A stretch of 60,318 nucleotides of DNA, from positions 1-60,318 of the forward strand of contig NZ_CAJYMD010000030.1 of NCBI RefSeq assembly GCF_913776015.1, given 5' to 3'. The translations under genes and the position numbers were made by a program. The notes below the pieces were generated by a model. That model was not told the origin of the DNA, ran no database searches, and saw only the letters and a list, made by a program, of their open reading frames with translations. Position 1 is the first letter of the stretch; each line of letters opens with the position of its first letter. This document shows positions 20,887 through 29,599 of the stretch, in pieces. Source of the DNA: an uncultured Oxalicibacterium sp. Its GTDB lineage: Bacteria; Pseudomonadota; Gammaproteobacteria; Burkholderiales; Burkholderiaceae_D.

Positions 20887-22245
20887 TCAGGCATCGCGCA
20901 ATTCGAATACACCCATGGATTCGACGTGCGAGGTATGCGGAAACATGTTGACCACACCCGCATTCTTCAACACATAACGGCCCTGATTGACCAGAATTGC
21001 CGCATCGCGCGCAAGCGTAGAAGGACTACAGGAAACATATACTAGGCGTTTGGGCAGCAAGTCCGGATGCATTTGCCCAAGCTCCACCAATGCCTCGCAC
21101 ACAGCCTGTGCACCATCGCGTGGCGGATCGATCAGCATACGATCAAAGCGGCCAAGCGCCACGAAATCTTCCGCCTTGGCCTCAAAGAGGTTGCGGCAGT
21201 AAAAAGTGGTCTTGTCGGCTACACCATTGGCACGCGCATTTTCCAGCGCGCGTTCAGTCAGCGTGGTGCTGCCTTCAATACCGACAACTTCGCGCACTTG
21301 CGTGGCGATCGGCAAGGTAAAGTTGCCCAATCCGCAGAACAAATCGGCAATGCGTTCATTAGCTTGAGCATCGAGCAAACGCAAGGCACGCGCCACCAGT
21401 ACACGATTGATCTGGTGATTAACCTGCGTGAAATCAGTTGGCTTGAAAGGCATGCGCACGCCGAATTCCGGCAGACGATAATACAGTTCGCCATCGTCGC
21501 TGCGTAACGGATGTACCGAGTCGGGCCCGGCCGGCTGCAGCCACCATTGCACGCCATAGTCTGCGGCAAATGCGACAAGCTTCTGCTCATCTTCAGCGGT
21601 TAATGGCGCCATGTTGCGCAAAACGAGAGCAGTGGTTTGCCCCTGTTCATTTTCACCGACGGCCAATTCGATCTGCGGAATGCGATCAAAAAGCGACAAC
21701 GAAGCAATCAGGCTACGCAATGGAAGCAGCATCGCCGACACATGCGCGGGCAGAATCTGGCAAGACCGCATGTCTGCCACGTAGATCGATTTGCGCTCAT
21801 GGAAACCAACCAGCACCCCGCCCTTCTTGGGCACGTTGCGTACAGAGATGCGCGCACGGTAACGGTAACCCCAGGTCGGCCCATGAATCGGCCGCATCAT
21901 GCGTTCAGCCGATACCTTGCCGATGTGCTTGAGATTGTCTTCGAGAATGCGCTGCTTCATGGCCACTTGCGCATTCGCCTCCAAATGTTGCATCGAGCAA
22001 CCACCACACACACCGAAATGCTCGCAACGCGGCATCACGCGCTGTGAGGACTCGCGATGCAAGGCGGTCATGCGTGCCGCTTCCCAATTCGGCTTCTTGC
22101 GGAACGAGGAATAACTCACCCGCTCCCGCGGCAAGGCACCTTCAACGAACACGACCTTGCCGGGCGTGCCGTCTTCATTTTGCATGTGGCCGATGCCACG
22201 TGCTTCAGCATCCAGGGATTCGATTACAAGAACGTTTTGCTGCAT
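20887..22245 (-). CDS. rlmD: 23S rRNA (uracil-5-)-methyltransferase RlmD (RumA)
   Basis: The 452-residue product methylates U1939 of 23S rRNA. An N-terminal TRAM domain (residues 1-60) is followed by a 4Fe-4S cluster region with [15 protein letters not shown] near residue 76. The Rossmann methyltransferase domain has [13 protein letters not shown] near residue 300, [11 protein letters not shown] near 377 and the catalytic nucleophile in [13 protein letters not shown] near 407. All expected motifs are present and the length is normal. It follows rpoS on the same strand after about 125 nt. Confidence 0.95.
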   Translation of the reverse strand: MQQNVLVIESLDAEARGIGHMQNEDGTPGKVVFVEGALPRERVSYSSFRKKPNWEAARMTALHRESSQRVMPRCEHFGVCGGCSMQHLEANAQVAMKQRILEDNLKHIGKVSAERMMRPIHGPTWGYRYRARISVRNVPKKGGVLVGFHERKSIYVADMRSCQILPAHVSAMLLPLRSLIASLSLFDRIPQIELAVGENEQGQTTALVLRNMAPLTAEDEQKLVAFAADYGVQWWLQPAGPDSVHPLRSDDGELYYRLPEFGVRMPFKPTDFTQVNHQINRVLVARALRLLDAQANERIADLFCGLGNFTLPIATQVREVVGIEGSTTLTERALENARANGVADKTTFYCRNLFEAKAEDFVALGRFDRMLIDPPRDGAQAVCEALVELGQMHPDLLPKRLVYVSCSPSTLARDAAILVNQGRYVLKNAGVVNMFPHTSHVESMGVFELRDA

Positions 22246-22370
22246 AGCGATGCTGCTTTCGCGCCCGACAAGGCGTAATGAAAGGGGTGAAAAATTCAGA
22301 GAGACAGGATGATAACAAACCCGTGCGGGTGGGCTGCAGAAAAACTGCGAAGGGAAAAATCGAAGAAGGT

Positions 22371-23399
22371 CTAGAGCAAGGAATCCTTGCCGACCCCGGT
22401 GCGCGACAAAGATCGCTTGAGTTTGGCCAGCGATTCCTGCTGGATCTGCCGAATGCGCTCGCGTGTGACGCCCATTTCCACGGCCAGTTCTTCGAGCGTG
22501 GCCGGATCGTCATTATCGAGACCGAATCGACGTGTGACCACAATCCGCTGTTTGTCCGACAGTTGCGCCAACCAGTCACGTACGAGTACGGCGATTTCAT
22601 GGTGCTCGGCAACCGCATCGGGGTCGGACGAATGATCGTCCTGCAGCAGATCGATCAGACTGGACTGCGGATCGCCATCCAGCGGCGCATCGAGCGATGT
22701 CGCATGCTCCGACAGCGCCAGAATATCCTGCACATCCTCCACACTGCGATCGACCAGATGCGCAATGTCCTCAGCCGTGGCTTCCTTGCCGTCGTGATGT
22801 TGCGCTTCAAGATGGAACTTGGCACGCAAAGTCTGGTTAAGTTCGCGCACCACATGCACCGGCAAACGTACCGTACGCGCCTGATTCATGATCGCGCGTT
22901 CGATACTCTGGCGTATCCACCAGGTGGCATAAGTGGAAAATCGGAAACCGCGCTCGGGCTCAAATTTATCGATGGCACGCATCAGCCCCAGATTGCCCTC
23001 CTCGATCAGATCAAGAAGGACCACGCCACGATTGATGTAGTGCTTGGCAATCGACACGACCAGACGCAGATTGTGTTCGATCATCTTTTGCCGGCCGGCG
23101 AAATCCCCTTGCTTGGCGAGCGTGGCGTAATGCACCTCTTGCTCGACCGTCAGCAATGGACGCGAACCGATCTGGTTCAGGTAATGCTGGGTCGTATCGG
23201 TGGATAGCTCAGTGGAGAGGACTTTCTTGATTTCGTCGATGCCGACGACTTCAACCGCCGACGACTGCAAATCGGCATCTGCCAGCTCCTCTTCCTCACC
23301 CTCGTCTTCGCGCTCTTCGTCAGGCTGAAACGACAGATCACGCTCAAGAGCGTCAGGGCTGTCTTCTTCGTCAGGACGTCCGGCGCGATTACGTGTCAT
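22371..23399 (-). CDS. rpoS: RNA polymerase sigma factor RpoS
   Basis: The 342-residue stationary-phase and general-stress sigma factor. An acidic N-terminal extension (residues 1-50, [15 protein letters not shown]) precedes region 1.2. The core region 2 signature is [20 protein letters not shown] followed by [19 protein letters not shown]. Region 4 ends with [20 protein letters not shown]. The ATG overlaps the nlpD stop (ATGA), and the order surE-pcm-nlpD-rpoS is the classical one. In relatives the main rpoS promoter lies inside nlpD; none was assigned here. DUF883 and DUF2383 genes at 32.5-33.3 kb are possible regulon members. Confidence 0.96.
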   Translation of the reverse strand: MTRNRAGRPDEEDSPDALERDLSFQPDEEREDEGEEEELADADLQSSAVEVVGIDEIKKVLSTELSTDTTQHYLNQIGSRPLLTVEQEVHYATLAKQGDFAGRQKMIEHNLRLVVSIAKHYINRGVVLLDLIEEGNLGLMRAIDKFEPERGFRFSTYATWWIRQSIERAIMNQARTVRLPVHVVRELNQTLRAKFHLEAQHHDGKEATAEDIAHLVDRSVEDVQDILALSEHATSLDAPLDGDPQSSLIDLLQDDHSSDPDAVAEHHEIAVLVRDWLAQLSDKQRIVVTRRFGLDNDDPATLEELAVEMGVTRERIRQIQQESLAKLKRSLSRTGVGKDSLL

Positions 23400-24250
23400 C
23401 AGCGTGCGGGCAGAAATTTGGATGGATCGACCGGCTTGCCTTGCTGCCGGATCTCGAAATGCAGTTTAACCGAATCGGCGTCCGAATCGCCCATTTCGGC
23501 AATCTTTTGTCCCTTGGTCACGCTCTGGCCTTCCTTTACGGCGATCGACTTGTTGTGCGCATAGGCAGACAACAAGGTGTTCGTATGCTTGACGATGACC
23601 AGATTGCCATAACCACGAATACCGCTGCCGGCGTACATGACTTTGCCGGCACCGGCTGCCAGCACCGGCTGACCGGATTTGCCAGCAATATCGACACCCT
23701 TCTTGTTGTCATCGAAACTGCTGATCACACGACCTTCCGCCGGCCACATCCAGGACACAGCGTCTTCGTCGCCTGCCGTATCGGATTTCTGCGCATCATT
23801 CGCGGCGGTTTCCGAATAAGGACGTTTCTCGCCATTCGGCGTCGTCTTGTTGGCCGGCGTGCTTGGCGGCGTCGACAGCGAACGCGTTTCCACGCCCGAA
23901 CTGGTCGCTACCGCACCGACCTGCGCGCCACCGGAAGTACGGCCACCCGCATCGGGCGAGGTGACACGCAACACTTGTCCGACCTTGATGTCATTCGGAT
24001 TGGAGAGATTGTTCCATGTCACCAGTTCGCTGTAGCTCTGACCGAAATCCAGGGCAATGCGGTAGAGAGTGTCGCCACGCTTGACTGTGTAATAACCACT
24101 TTCATCGGCCTTCTTCGGCGCACTGGCTGATGTGCTGCTGCCAGTCGTGCGATCGCTGACGGGCGCTGGCGAACGCGGCGCAGTCGTACATGCCGCGAGG
24201 GAGGTCAACGTCAGGGCCACGCAAGTCAGTCTTAATTTGTTCATTCTCAT
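23399..24250 (-). CDS. nlpD: NlpD-type LysM/M23 lipoprotein
   Basis: The 283-residue product is an outer-membrane lipoprotein that in E. coli activates the amidase AmiC during cell separation. The signal peptide ends in the lipobox LAAC near residue 20. A LysM peptidoglycan-binding domain ([19 protein letters not shown], near residue 55) and a C-terminal LytM/M23 domain follow. The metal-binding residues of active M23 enzymes are mostly lost (KGVDIAG and [10 protein letters not shown] remain but the HxH motif is incomplete), as in NlpD proteins that act as activators. The ATG at 24248-24250 has AGGAAG nine bases upstream; a second ATG two codons later is possible. Confidence 0.92.
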   Translation of the reverse strand: MRMNKLRLTCVALTLTSLAACTTAPRSPAPVSDRTTGSSTSASAPKKADESGYYTVKRGDTLYRIALDFGQSYSELVTWNNLSNPNDIKVGQVLRVTSPDAGGRTSGGAQVGAVATSSGVETRSLSTPPSTPANKTTPNGEKRPYSETAANDAQKSDTAGDEDAVSWMWPAEGRVISSFDDNKKGVDIAGKSGQPVLAAGAGKVMYAGSGIRGYGNLVIVKHTNTLLSAYAHNKSIAVKEGQSVTKGQKIAEMGDSDADSVKLHFEIRQQGKPVDPSKFLPAR

Positions 24251-24296
24251 TACTTCAATCTTCCTGTGGATACATGCCAGTGCACGGACTGCCGGA

Positions 24297-25184
24297 TCAG
24301 GAAAGCGTTCCCGGTCGCAGCGGCACAAAATGGCAGTCTTCGAGCGTCGTGCTGTTCCAGTCGAACTTGCTGACACGCTCTATCAATTGCAATACTTGTC
24401 GGCGATCGCCAACGGGAGCGATCAAACGACCGCCAATGGCCATCTGATCGAGCAGGGCCTGCGGCACCTCCATTCCGGCAGCAGCCAGAATGATGCCGTC
24501 GAACGGCGCAACCTGCGGCAGACCAAGCATACCATCTCCATAATGGAGCCGGATGTTTGCCACTCGCATGGGCCGCAAATTGGTTTTGGCCAATTCATGC
24601 AAACCCTTGATACGCTCGATGGAGTAGACCTCTTTCGCTACCAGCGACAGCACCGCTGCCTGATAACCGCAACCCGTACCGATTTCCAGCACCCGATTGA
24701 GTGCGCCACCATTGTTATTGTTCCGCAAGATTTCGATCATGCGGGCAACAATGTAGGGTTGCGAAATCGTCTGGTGGTAACCGATCGGCAATGACGCATC
24801 GATATAGGCCTGGCTGCGCAATGCCGGCTCCATGAACAGATGACGCGGCACGGCCTCCAATGCAGCCAATACTTTCTGGTCTTTCACGCCCTGCTTTGCG
24901 ACACGCGTCACCATCGCCTTGCGCACCGCCTCGGACACCATCGGGCTCGGACGTTGTTCCGATACGGCGGCAGCGTTCGCTTGCCGTACAGGAGGCGCCG
25001 ACCGTGCTGCATCCGTTACAGGGATTTTGGCCGGGACATGCCGTGATGCATTCAGCGTAGCCGTCTGCGGCGTGGCAACCCGTGTGCCGGCAGATCGTAC
25101 CGGTTCTGCACGTTGTCCGGCACGAGAAGGCTTTTGCGCGATCGATGAAAGCGACAGCGGAAATCGCTTGGGCTTGTCGGTCAC
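24297..25184 (-). CDS. pcm: Protein-L-isoaspartate O-methyltransferase
   Basis: The 295-residue product repairs isoaspartyl residues in aged proteins. The SAM-binding motif I is [17 protein letters not shown] near residue 155, and the family segment [20 protein letters not shown] is near residue 120. The catalytic domain occupies about residues 85-290. The first 80 or so residues are an Ala/Arg/Pro-rich extension of low complexity not found in the E. coli protein. A GTG start at 25182-25184 overlaps the surE stop (GTGA), which supports the long form and translational coupling. A shorter start ([11 protein letters not shown] region) cannot be excluded. Confidence 0.92.
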   Translation of the reverse strand: MTDKPKRFPLSLSSIAQKPSRAGQRAEPVRSAGTRVATPQTATLNASRHVPAKIPVTDAARSAPPVRQANAAAVSEQRPSPMVSEAVRKAMVTRVAKQGVKDQKVLAALEAVPRHLFMEPALRSQAYIDASLPIGYHQTISQPYIVARMIEILRNNNNGGALNRVLEIGTGCGYQAAVLSLVAKEVYSIERIKGLHELAKTNLRPMRVANIRLHYGDGMLGLPQVAPFDGIILAAAGMEVPQALLDQMAIGGRLIAPVGDRRQVLQLIERVSKFDWNSTTLEDCHFVPLRPGTLS

Positions 25185-25918
25185 GGCAGCATCCTCTTCA
25201 GCTCGGCCAATTGCTTCGTGTGAGTCAGATCGATCTGCAGCGGCGTAATCGACACATGTCCTTGCGCAGTCGCATAAAAATCCGTGCCCTCACCCGCATC
25301 TTTTTCACCACCGCACGGACCAATCCAGTATATTTCACGCCCTTGCGGGTCTTGAGCACGAATGACGGCCTCCGATGGATGGCGTTTGCCCAGACGTGTC
25401 GCCACCGGTCGCTTCAGCTCCGCATATGGCAGATTTGGAATATTGACGTTGAGCAGGAAATGCTCCGGAAAGAGCTCGAATCGACGCTCGACGATATCGC
25501 GCGCCACGCGTGCTGCCGATGCCACTTCCGCCCAGCCTTTTTCTACCTGGGAAAAGGCGATTGCCGGCAATCCGAAAAGATGCCCTTCGGTAGCGGCCGC
25601 AACCGTCCCGGAATAGAGCGTATCGTCGCCCATGTTCTGGCCCTGGTTGATACCTGAGACGATCAGATCTGGCGGCTCGCTCAGGATGCCGGTCAAGGCA
25701 ATGTGCACACAATCCGAAGGCGTGCCATTGATGAAGTAGAAACCGTTGGACGCTTGAAATACCGAAAGCGGCCGATCCAGCGTCAGGGAATTGGAACTGC
25801 CGGAGCGATTACTATCCGGAGCAACGACCGTGATATCGGCTATCGGTGCCAACGCATCGGCCAATGCCACAAGGCCGGGGGCAAGGTAACCGTCGTCATT
25901 GCTGATGAGAATTTTCAT
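25181..25918 (-). CDS. surE: 5'/3'-nucleotidase SurE
   Basis: The 245-residue metal-dependent survival-protein phosphatase acts on nucleoside monophosphates and short polyphosphate. The N-terminal metal site [12 protein letters not shown] (residues 4-15) is intact. The conserved [16 protein letters not shown] segment is near residue 37, and [20 protein letters not shown] is near residue 88. Head of the surE-pcm-nlpD-rpoS stress operon. Confidence 0.96.
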   Translation of the reverse strand: MKILISNDDGYLAPGLVALADALAPIADITVVAPDSNRSGSSNSLTLDRPLSVFQASNGFYFINGTPSDCVHIALTGILSEPPDLIVSGINQGQNMGDDTLYSGTVAAATEGHLFGLPAIAFSQVEKGWAEVASAARVARDIVERRFELFPEHFLLNVNIPNLPYAELKRPVATRLGKRHPSEAVIRAQDPQGREIYWIGPCGGEKDAGEGTDFYATAQGHVSITPLQIDLTHTKQLAELKRMLP

Positions 25919-25968
25919 GCGCAGATTTTACCTGAAGCATGCTGCTGCAAGGCAAGCGCACATGCGCA

Positions 25969-27993
25969 TCAGGGCAACTTTTCCGACGCCATCAATTGCT
26001 CGCGCGCCAGCGTGGCGAAGAAATCGCAGACTACCGTCAGTTCACGCGTTCGCTTGAAAGGCGGCAGACTTTGCCAGATGCGTCGGCCATAGGGCTTGGT
26101 GATGAGCCGCGGGTCGCAAATCATCAGCACGCCCTTGTCCTTTTCATCGCGAATCAGACGCCCTGCCCCTTGCTTGAGGTTGATGATGGCAGCCGGAAGC
26201 TGGTGATGCATGAAGCCGTTGAGGCCTTTCTTTTCCAGCGCTTCGATACGTGCCGCCAGCACCGGATCGTCGGGTGGCGAGAACGGCAACTTGTCGATAA
26301 TGACCAGTGACAGCGCATCGCCGCGCACGTCCACGCCCTCCCAGAAACTCTGGCTGCCGATCAACACGGCATTGCCGGCTGCGCGGAAACGGTCGAGCAG
26401 CTCGGTACGCCCGGCTTCACCTTGCACCATCAATGGAAACGGCAGATTGCGTTTCTCGAATTCTTCGCGCAGACGCTCGGCAGCACGATTGACGGCACGA
26501 ATAGTCGTGCAAAGCAGGAAGGTACGTCCGCCAGCCGCTTGAATGACCGGCAAGGCGGCATCGATCACGGCATCCGTATAGTCGAGCGAATTCGGCTGCG
26601 GCAAATTTTCTGGAACGTACAAAATACCCTGATTCGGGTAATCAAACGGACTCGGCCATGTTTGCGCCGGTTCGTCCCACAATCCCATCTGCGCACTGTA
26701 GTGGTTGAAATCGTTTTTGACCGCCAGCGTCGCCGACGTGAAAATCCAAGACCGCGGCACACCTTCCCGCTGCTTGTTGAAAATGGGCGCAATCGACAAC
26801 GGTGTGCGGTGCAGTTGCAACGACGACGAAAATGCCTCCACCCACAACACACTTTCCTGGCCAATAATGACGTCGCCTTCTTGCGGCTTGTTCCAGTTTT
26901 CCAACCGTGCCATCAGCTCGATGGCACGTGTGCGACATTGCTCGATCGTTTCGGCACGTTCGGCCTGTTTTCCCAGCACCGCGATCATGTCGTCCATCTT
27001 GTCCATCAGCGTGTCGAGTGCCGGGAAGAACGGACTGGAGGCGGCAATCTGATTGACGGCCAGCCGCACCACATCCTGTGGAAACGTCAGACGCAGATCA
27101 CGCGCAGCCTTTTCCACCACAGTGACCGTAGCAGGCCAGTCAGCACCGTCGCGCGCATGGGCCAATCCTTCCGCCAGGACGTCGCGGCAGAGTTCGAGAA
27201 TCTGTGAAGTCGAAATGGTTTCGCCAAAGAATAACGTGGCAGTTTCCGGCAATTGATGGGCTTCATCGAAGATCACCGTATTCGCCGCCGGCAGAAGTTC
27301 CGCCATGCCGGTGTCCTTGAGCGCCACATCGGCAAAGAACAAATGATGATTGACGACGACCACGTCAGCCTGCTGCGCCTCCTTGCGCGCTTTCATGACG
27401 AAGCAATCCTGGTAGTACTGGCACTCCGCACCCATGCAGGTATCACGTGTCGACGTCACGAGGTTCCACACCGATGCCGTTTCGGGCACACGCGACAGTT
27501 CGGCCTTGTCGCCAGAGCCCGTGGTTTTCATGAAGCGTGAAATCTCGCGCAGATAACCGACATCTTCTCGCGAAGTCATGCGGCCGTTCTGCAGCGTGCG
27601 CTCCAGATGAAAATGACAAACATAGTTGGCACGTCCCTTGAGCAGAGCGACTGACACCGGCGCACTCAAGGCCTTGCGGACCGAGGGAATATCACGAAGA
27701 TAAAGCTGGTCCTGCAAATTCTTGGTCCCGGTCGATACGATGACCTTGCCGCCCCACAGCAGTGCCGGCACCAGATAGGCAAACGTCTTGCCAGTTCCCG
27801 TACCTGCCTCAGCAATCAGCGTTTGCTGATTGGCAATGGCGCGCGCGATGGCCTTCGCCATTTCGGTTTGCGCGAGTCGTGGACGAAAGCTGCCTACGGC
27901 ATGCCCGAGCGGACTCTGCGTCCCGAACAGACGATCGATGTCGTCATCATGCGAGACGGGCGCGGCGGGAGGATCTATCGGTGCAGGAATCAA
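25969..27993 (-). CDS. DinG/YoaA-type iron-sulfur ATP-dependent DNA helicase
   Basis: The 674-residue product is an XPD-like superfamily 2 helicase. The Walker A motif AEAGTGTGKTFAY is near residue 62 and the DEAH box VIFDEAHQLPET near residue 240. Between them are Cys residues in YVCHFH and in CMGAECQYYQDCF (near residue 190), the four ligands expected for a 4Fe-4S cluster. C-terminal motifs include GSQSFWEGVDVRGD and LKQGAGRLIRDEKDKGV (motif VI). The start seems to be TTG at 27991-27993, since the next ATG comes immediately before helicase motif I. Length is closer to YoaA than to E. coli DinG. Repair of replication or transcription conflicts is inferred from the family. Confidence 0.9.
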   Translation of the reverse strand: MIPAPIDPPAAPVSHDDDIDRLFGTQSPLGHAVGSFRPRLAQTEMAKAIARAIANQQTLIAEAGTGTGKTFAYLVPALLWGGKVIVSTGTKNLQDQLYLRDIPSVRKALSAPVSVALLKGRANYVCHFHLERTLQNGRMTSREDVGYLREISRFMKTTGSGDKAELSRVPETASVWNLVTSTRDTCMGAECQYYQDCFVMKARKEAQQADVVVVNHHLFFADVALKDTGMAELLPAANTVIFDEAHQLPETATLFFGETISTSQILELCRDVLAEGLAHARDGADWPATVTVVEKAARDLRLTFPQDVVRLAVNQIAASSPFFPALDTLMDKMDDMIAVLGKQAERAETIEQCRTRAIELMARLENWNKPQEGDVIIGQESVLWVEAFSSSLQLHRTPLSIAPIFNKQREGVPRSWIFTSATLAVKNDFNHYSAQMGLWDEPAQTWPSPFDYPNQGILYVPENLPQPNSLDYTDAVIDAALPVIQAAGGRTFLLCTTIRAVNRAAERLREEFEKRNLPFPLMVQGEAGRTELLDRFRAAGNAVLIGSQSFWEGVDVRGDALSLVIIDKLPFSPPDDPVLAARIEALEKKGLNGFMHHQLPAAIINLKQGAGRLIRDEKDKGVLMICDPRLITKPYGRRIWQSLPPFKRTRELTVVCDFFATLAREQLMASEKLP

Positions 27994-28078
27994 AACAGCT
28001 CGTTGCTAAAGGTCGTGCGATGAAATCAGAAAACGAAATGGCGACGTGCCATCGTCTGATTGGACAGCAAAAGGAAAC

Positions 28079-28279
28079 TCAGGCAGGAATATCGGGGATC
28101 AGTTGCATCTTCAGCAACATGATGTTGTCTTTCAGTTGCAACTTGCGCTTTTTCAAACGACGTAATTGCAATTCATCATGACGCCCGCTCTGGGTGAGCA
28201 TATCGATCACAAGATCCAGATCGCGATGCTCAACTTCCAGTTCGACAATGCGCCGCTGAATATCCTGGGATGAACTCAT
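28079..28279 (-). CDS. DUF465 (YdcH-like) small coiled-coil protein
   Basis: The 66-residue product is almost entirely helical and charged, and it contains the DUF465 pattern LKKRKLQLKDNI (residues 42-53). It lacks a signal peptide or membrane segment. Members are widespread in proteobacteria with no firmly established function. It lies 85 nt upstream of the helicase gene on the same strand, so it may be the first gene of that transcript. The 218 nt between it and the divergent phosphatase gene at 28498 are AT-rich and probably hold two divergent promoters, but no confident boxes were assigned. Confidence 0.85.
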   Translation of the reverse strand: MSSSQDIQRRIVELEVEHRDLDLVIDMLTQSGRHDELQLRRLKKRKLQLKDNIMLLKMQLIPDIPA

Positions 28280-28497
28280 AGTTTGGGTGCATTCGAAGGG
28301 AAAAAGGATGACTGCCTGTAACGCGGAAAAATGGCCTGAACTGCATTACTGCTGCAATTTCACCGAAATTGTTAAATTCGGCTGGCAAAAAATCTGCTGC
28401 TCATGTAAAACATTCTTACAATTTACCAGACGCCTGTGCATATTGCCCATGCATAATCGCCCGATTGAGTGAGCCATAGTTTACTGCACCCGCGATA

Positions 28498-29301
28498 ATG
28501 AGCCAATACAAGATCGAGGCCGGCACCGGTCAGCACATCGGCGATCGTGCCGAACAACAGGATCGCATGGCCTTGCTGACTGCGCCCAAGGCTCCGGGGT
28601 ACATGCTGGCGGTCATGGCTGACGGCATGGGCGGCAGCTCGGGCGGTACCCTGGCTGCGGAGCAGGTCGTGCACACCGCGCAACAAGTCTTCGAACGCTT
28701 TTCGCCATTAACAGACGAGCCCGCTGCCATCCTGCACGAGATCGCGCGCGAAGCCGACATCGTGATTCGTCTTTCCGCCCTCACGAACGATGAAAAACCG
28801 CACAGCACAGTCGTACTATTGATGATCACGCCCAAAGGCGAAGCCATCTGCGGCCACGCTGGCGATTCTCGCCTCTATCGTTTTTCCGGGCCAAACTGCC
28901 TTTTCAAGACGCGTGATCATACGTATCAGGAATCTCTTGCTGCTCGCGATCCCGAAGCGGCTAAACAAATCGATCCTGCGAAGGCACATCTTCTGGTCCA
29001 TTTTCTCGGCGGTCGACAAAAAAATGTGCAATTGGAGGTGGCGCATCAGCCCAATCTCGCTGTGGGCGATGCCTTTCTTCTTTGCACCGATGGCCTGTGG
29101 CAATATTTCAGTGACGCGGAACTCGGCGCAGCCATTGCGACACACGCACCGCGACAGGCATGCGAAATGCTTGTCCATAAGGCCAGAGAACGCGGGAAAA
29201 ACCGCAATGCGGACAATTGTTCGCTCATCGTCATCAAGATTGCACAGGCAGAAGAAAAAGCGTCCGCCGTGAAAGCCCGCAGCATGCGGCGTGCCGTTTA
29301 A
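28498..29301 (+). CDS. PP2C-family serine/threonine protein phosphatase
   Basis: The 267-residue product is a soluble Stp1/PrpC-type phosphatase using two metal ions. Conserved metal-site motifs are seen in order: the acidic residue in QQDRMAL (near 18), VMADGMGGSSGG (near 39), GHAGDSRLYRF (near 120), LLCTDGLWQYF (near 192) and ADNCSLIVI (near 240). All catalytic Asp residues are present, so it should be active. No kinase gene or FHA protein lies nearby, which is unlike the kinase-phosphatase pairs of type VI secretion loci. Its substrate is unknown. It starts the plus-strand signalling cluster. Confidence 0.9.
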   Translation: MSQYKIEAGTGQHIGDRAEQQDRMALLTAPKAPGYMLAVMADGMGGSSGGTLAAEQVVHTAQQVFERFSPLTDEPAAILHEIAREADIVIRLSALTNDEKPHSTVVLLMITPKGEAICGHAGDSRLYRFSGPNCLFKTRDHTYQESLAARDPEAAKQIDPAKAHLLVHFLGGRQKNVQLEVAHQPNLAVGDAFLLCTDGLWQYFSDAELGAAIATHAPRQACEMLVHKARERGKNRNADNCSLIVIKIAQAEEKASAVKARSMRRAV

Positions 29302-29347
29302 CGTGCTACCCCTATGAGGAAAACACGTAATACATTTGGGTTTTCTT

Positions 29348-29497
29348 ATGGAAACTCTTTGTTTGCAAACAGAGTCAGAATGGGTAAAGCAGCGTGATGA
29401 ACACCATCTGACTGAGCCATTCTGGCGAAACGTTGCATTGCAAACTCTACGTGCATTACAGCAAGACACGAAAACAACATCTGAAGAATTTTTTTAA
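29348..29497 (+). CDS. Possible small protein of 49 residues
   Basis: An ATG-to-TAA frame encodes METLCLQTESEWVKQ... ending in SEEFF. The product is soluble, Glu/Gln-rich and probably helical, and no family is recognised. It lies between the phosphatase gene and the Cache-GGDEF gene on the same strand. There is no strong Shine-Dalgarno sequence just before the ATG, and a GAGG-containing frame upstream (ATG at 29315) encodes a different peptide of 27 residues. Coding status is uncertain; otherwise the 298 nt between 29301 and 29600 contain nothing recognised. Confidence 0.3.
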   Translation: METLCLQTESEWVKQRDEHHLTEPFWRNVALQTLRALQQDTKTTSEEFF

Positions 29498-29599
29498 TTG
29501 CTTAAAGCGCCATCGGACTTGGCTCTTGCCAAGCATTCAATTACCGTATCTCCAGCGTAGCGCCCGTGAGCGCGGCGCATTCACAGGCTGAACATTGTT

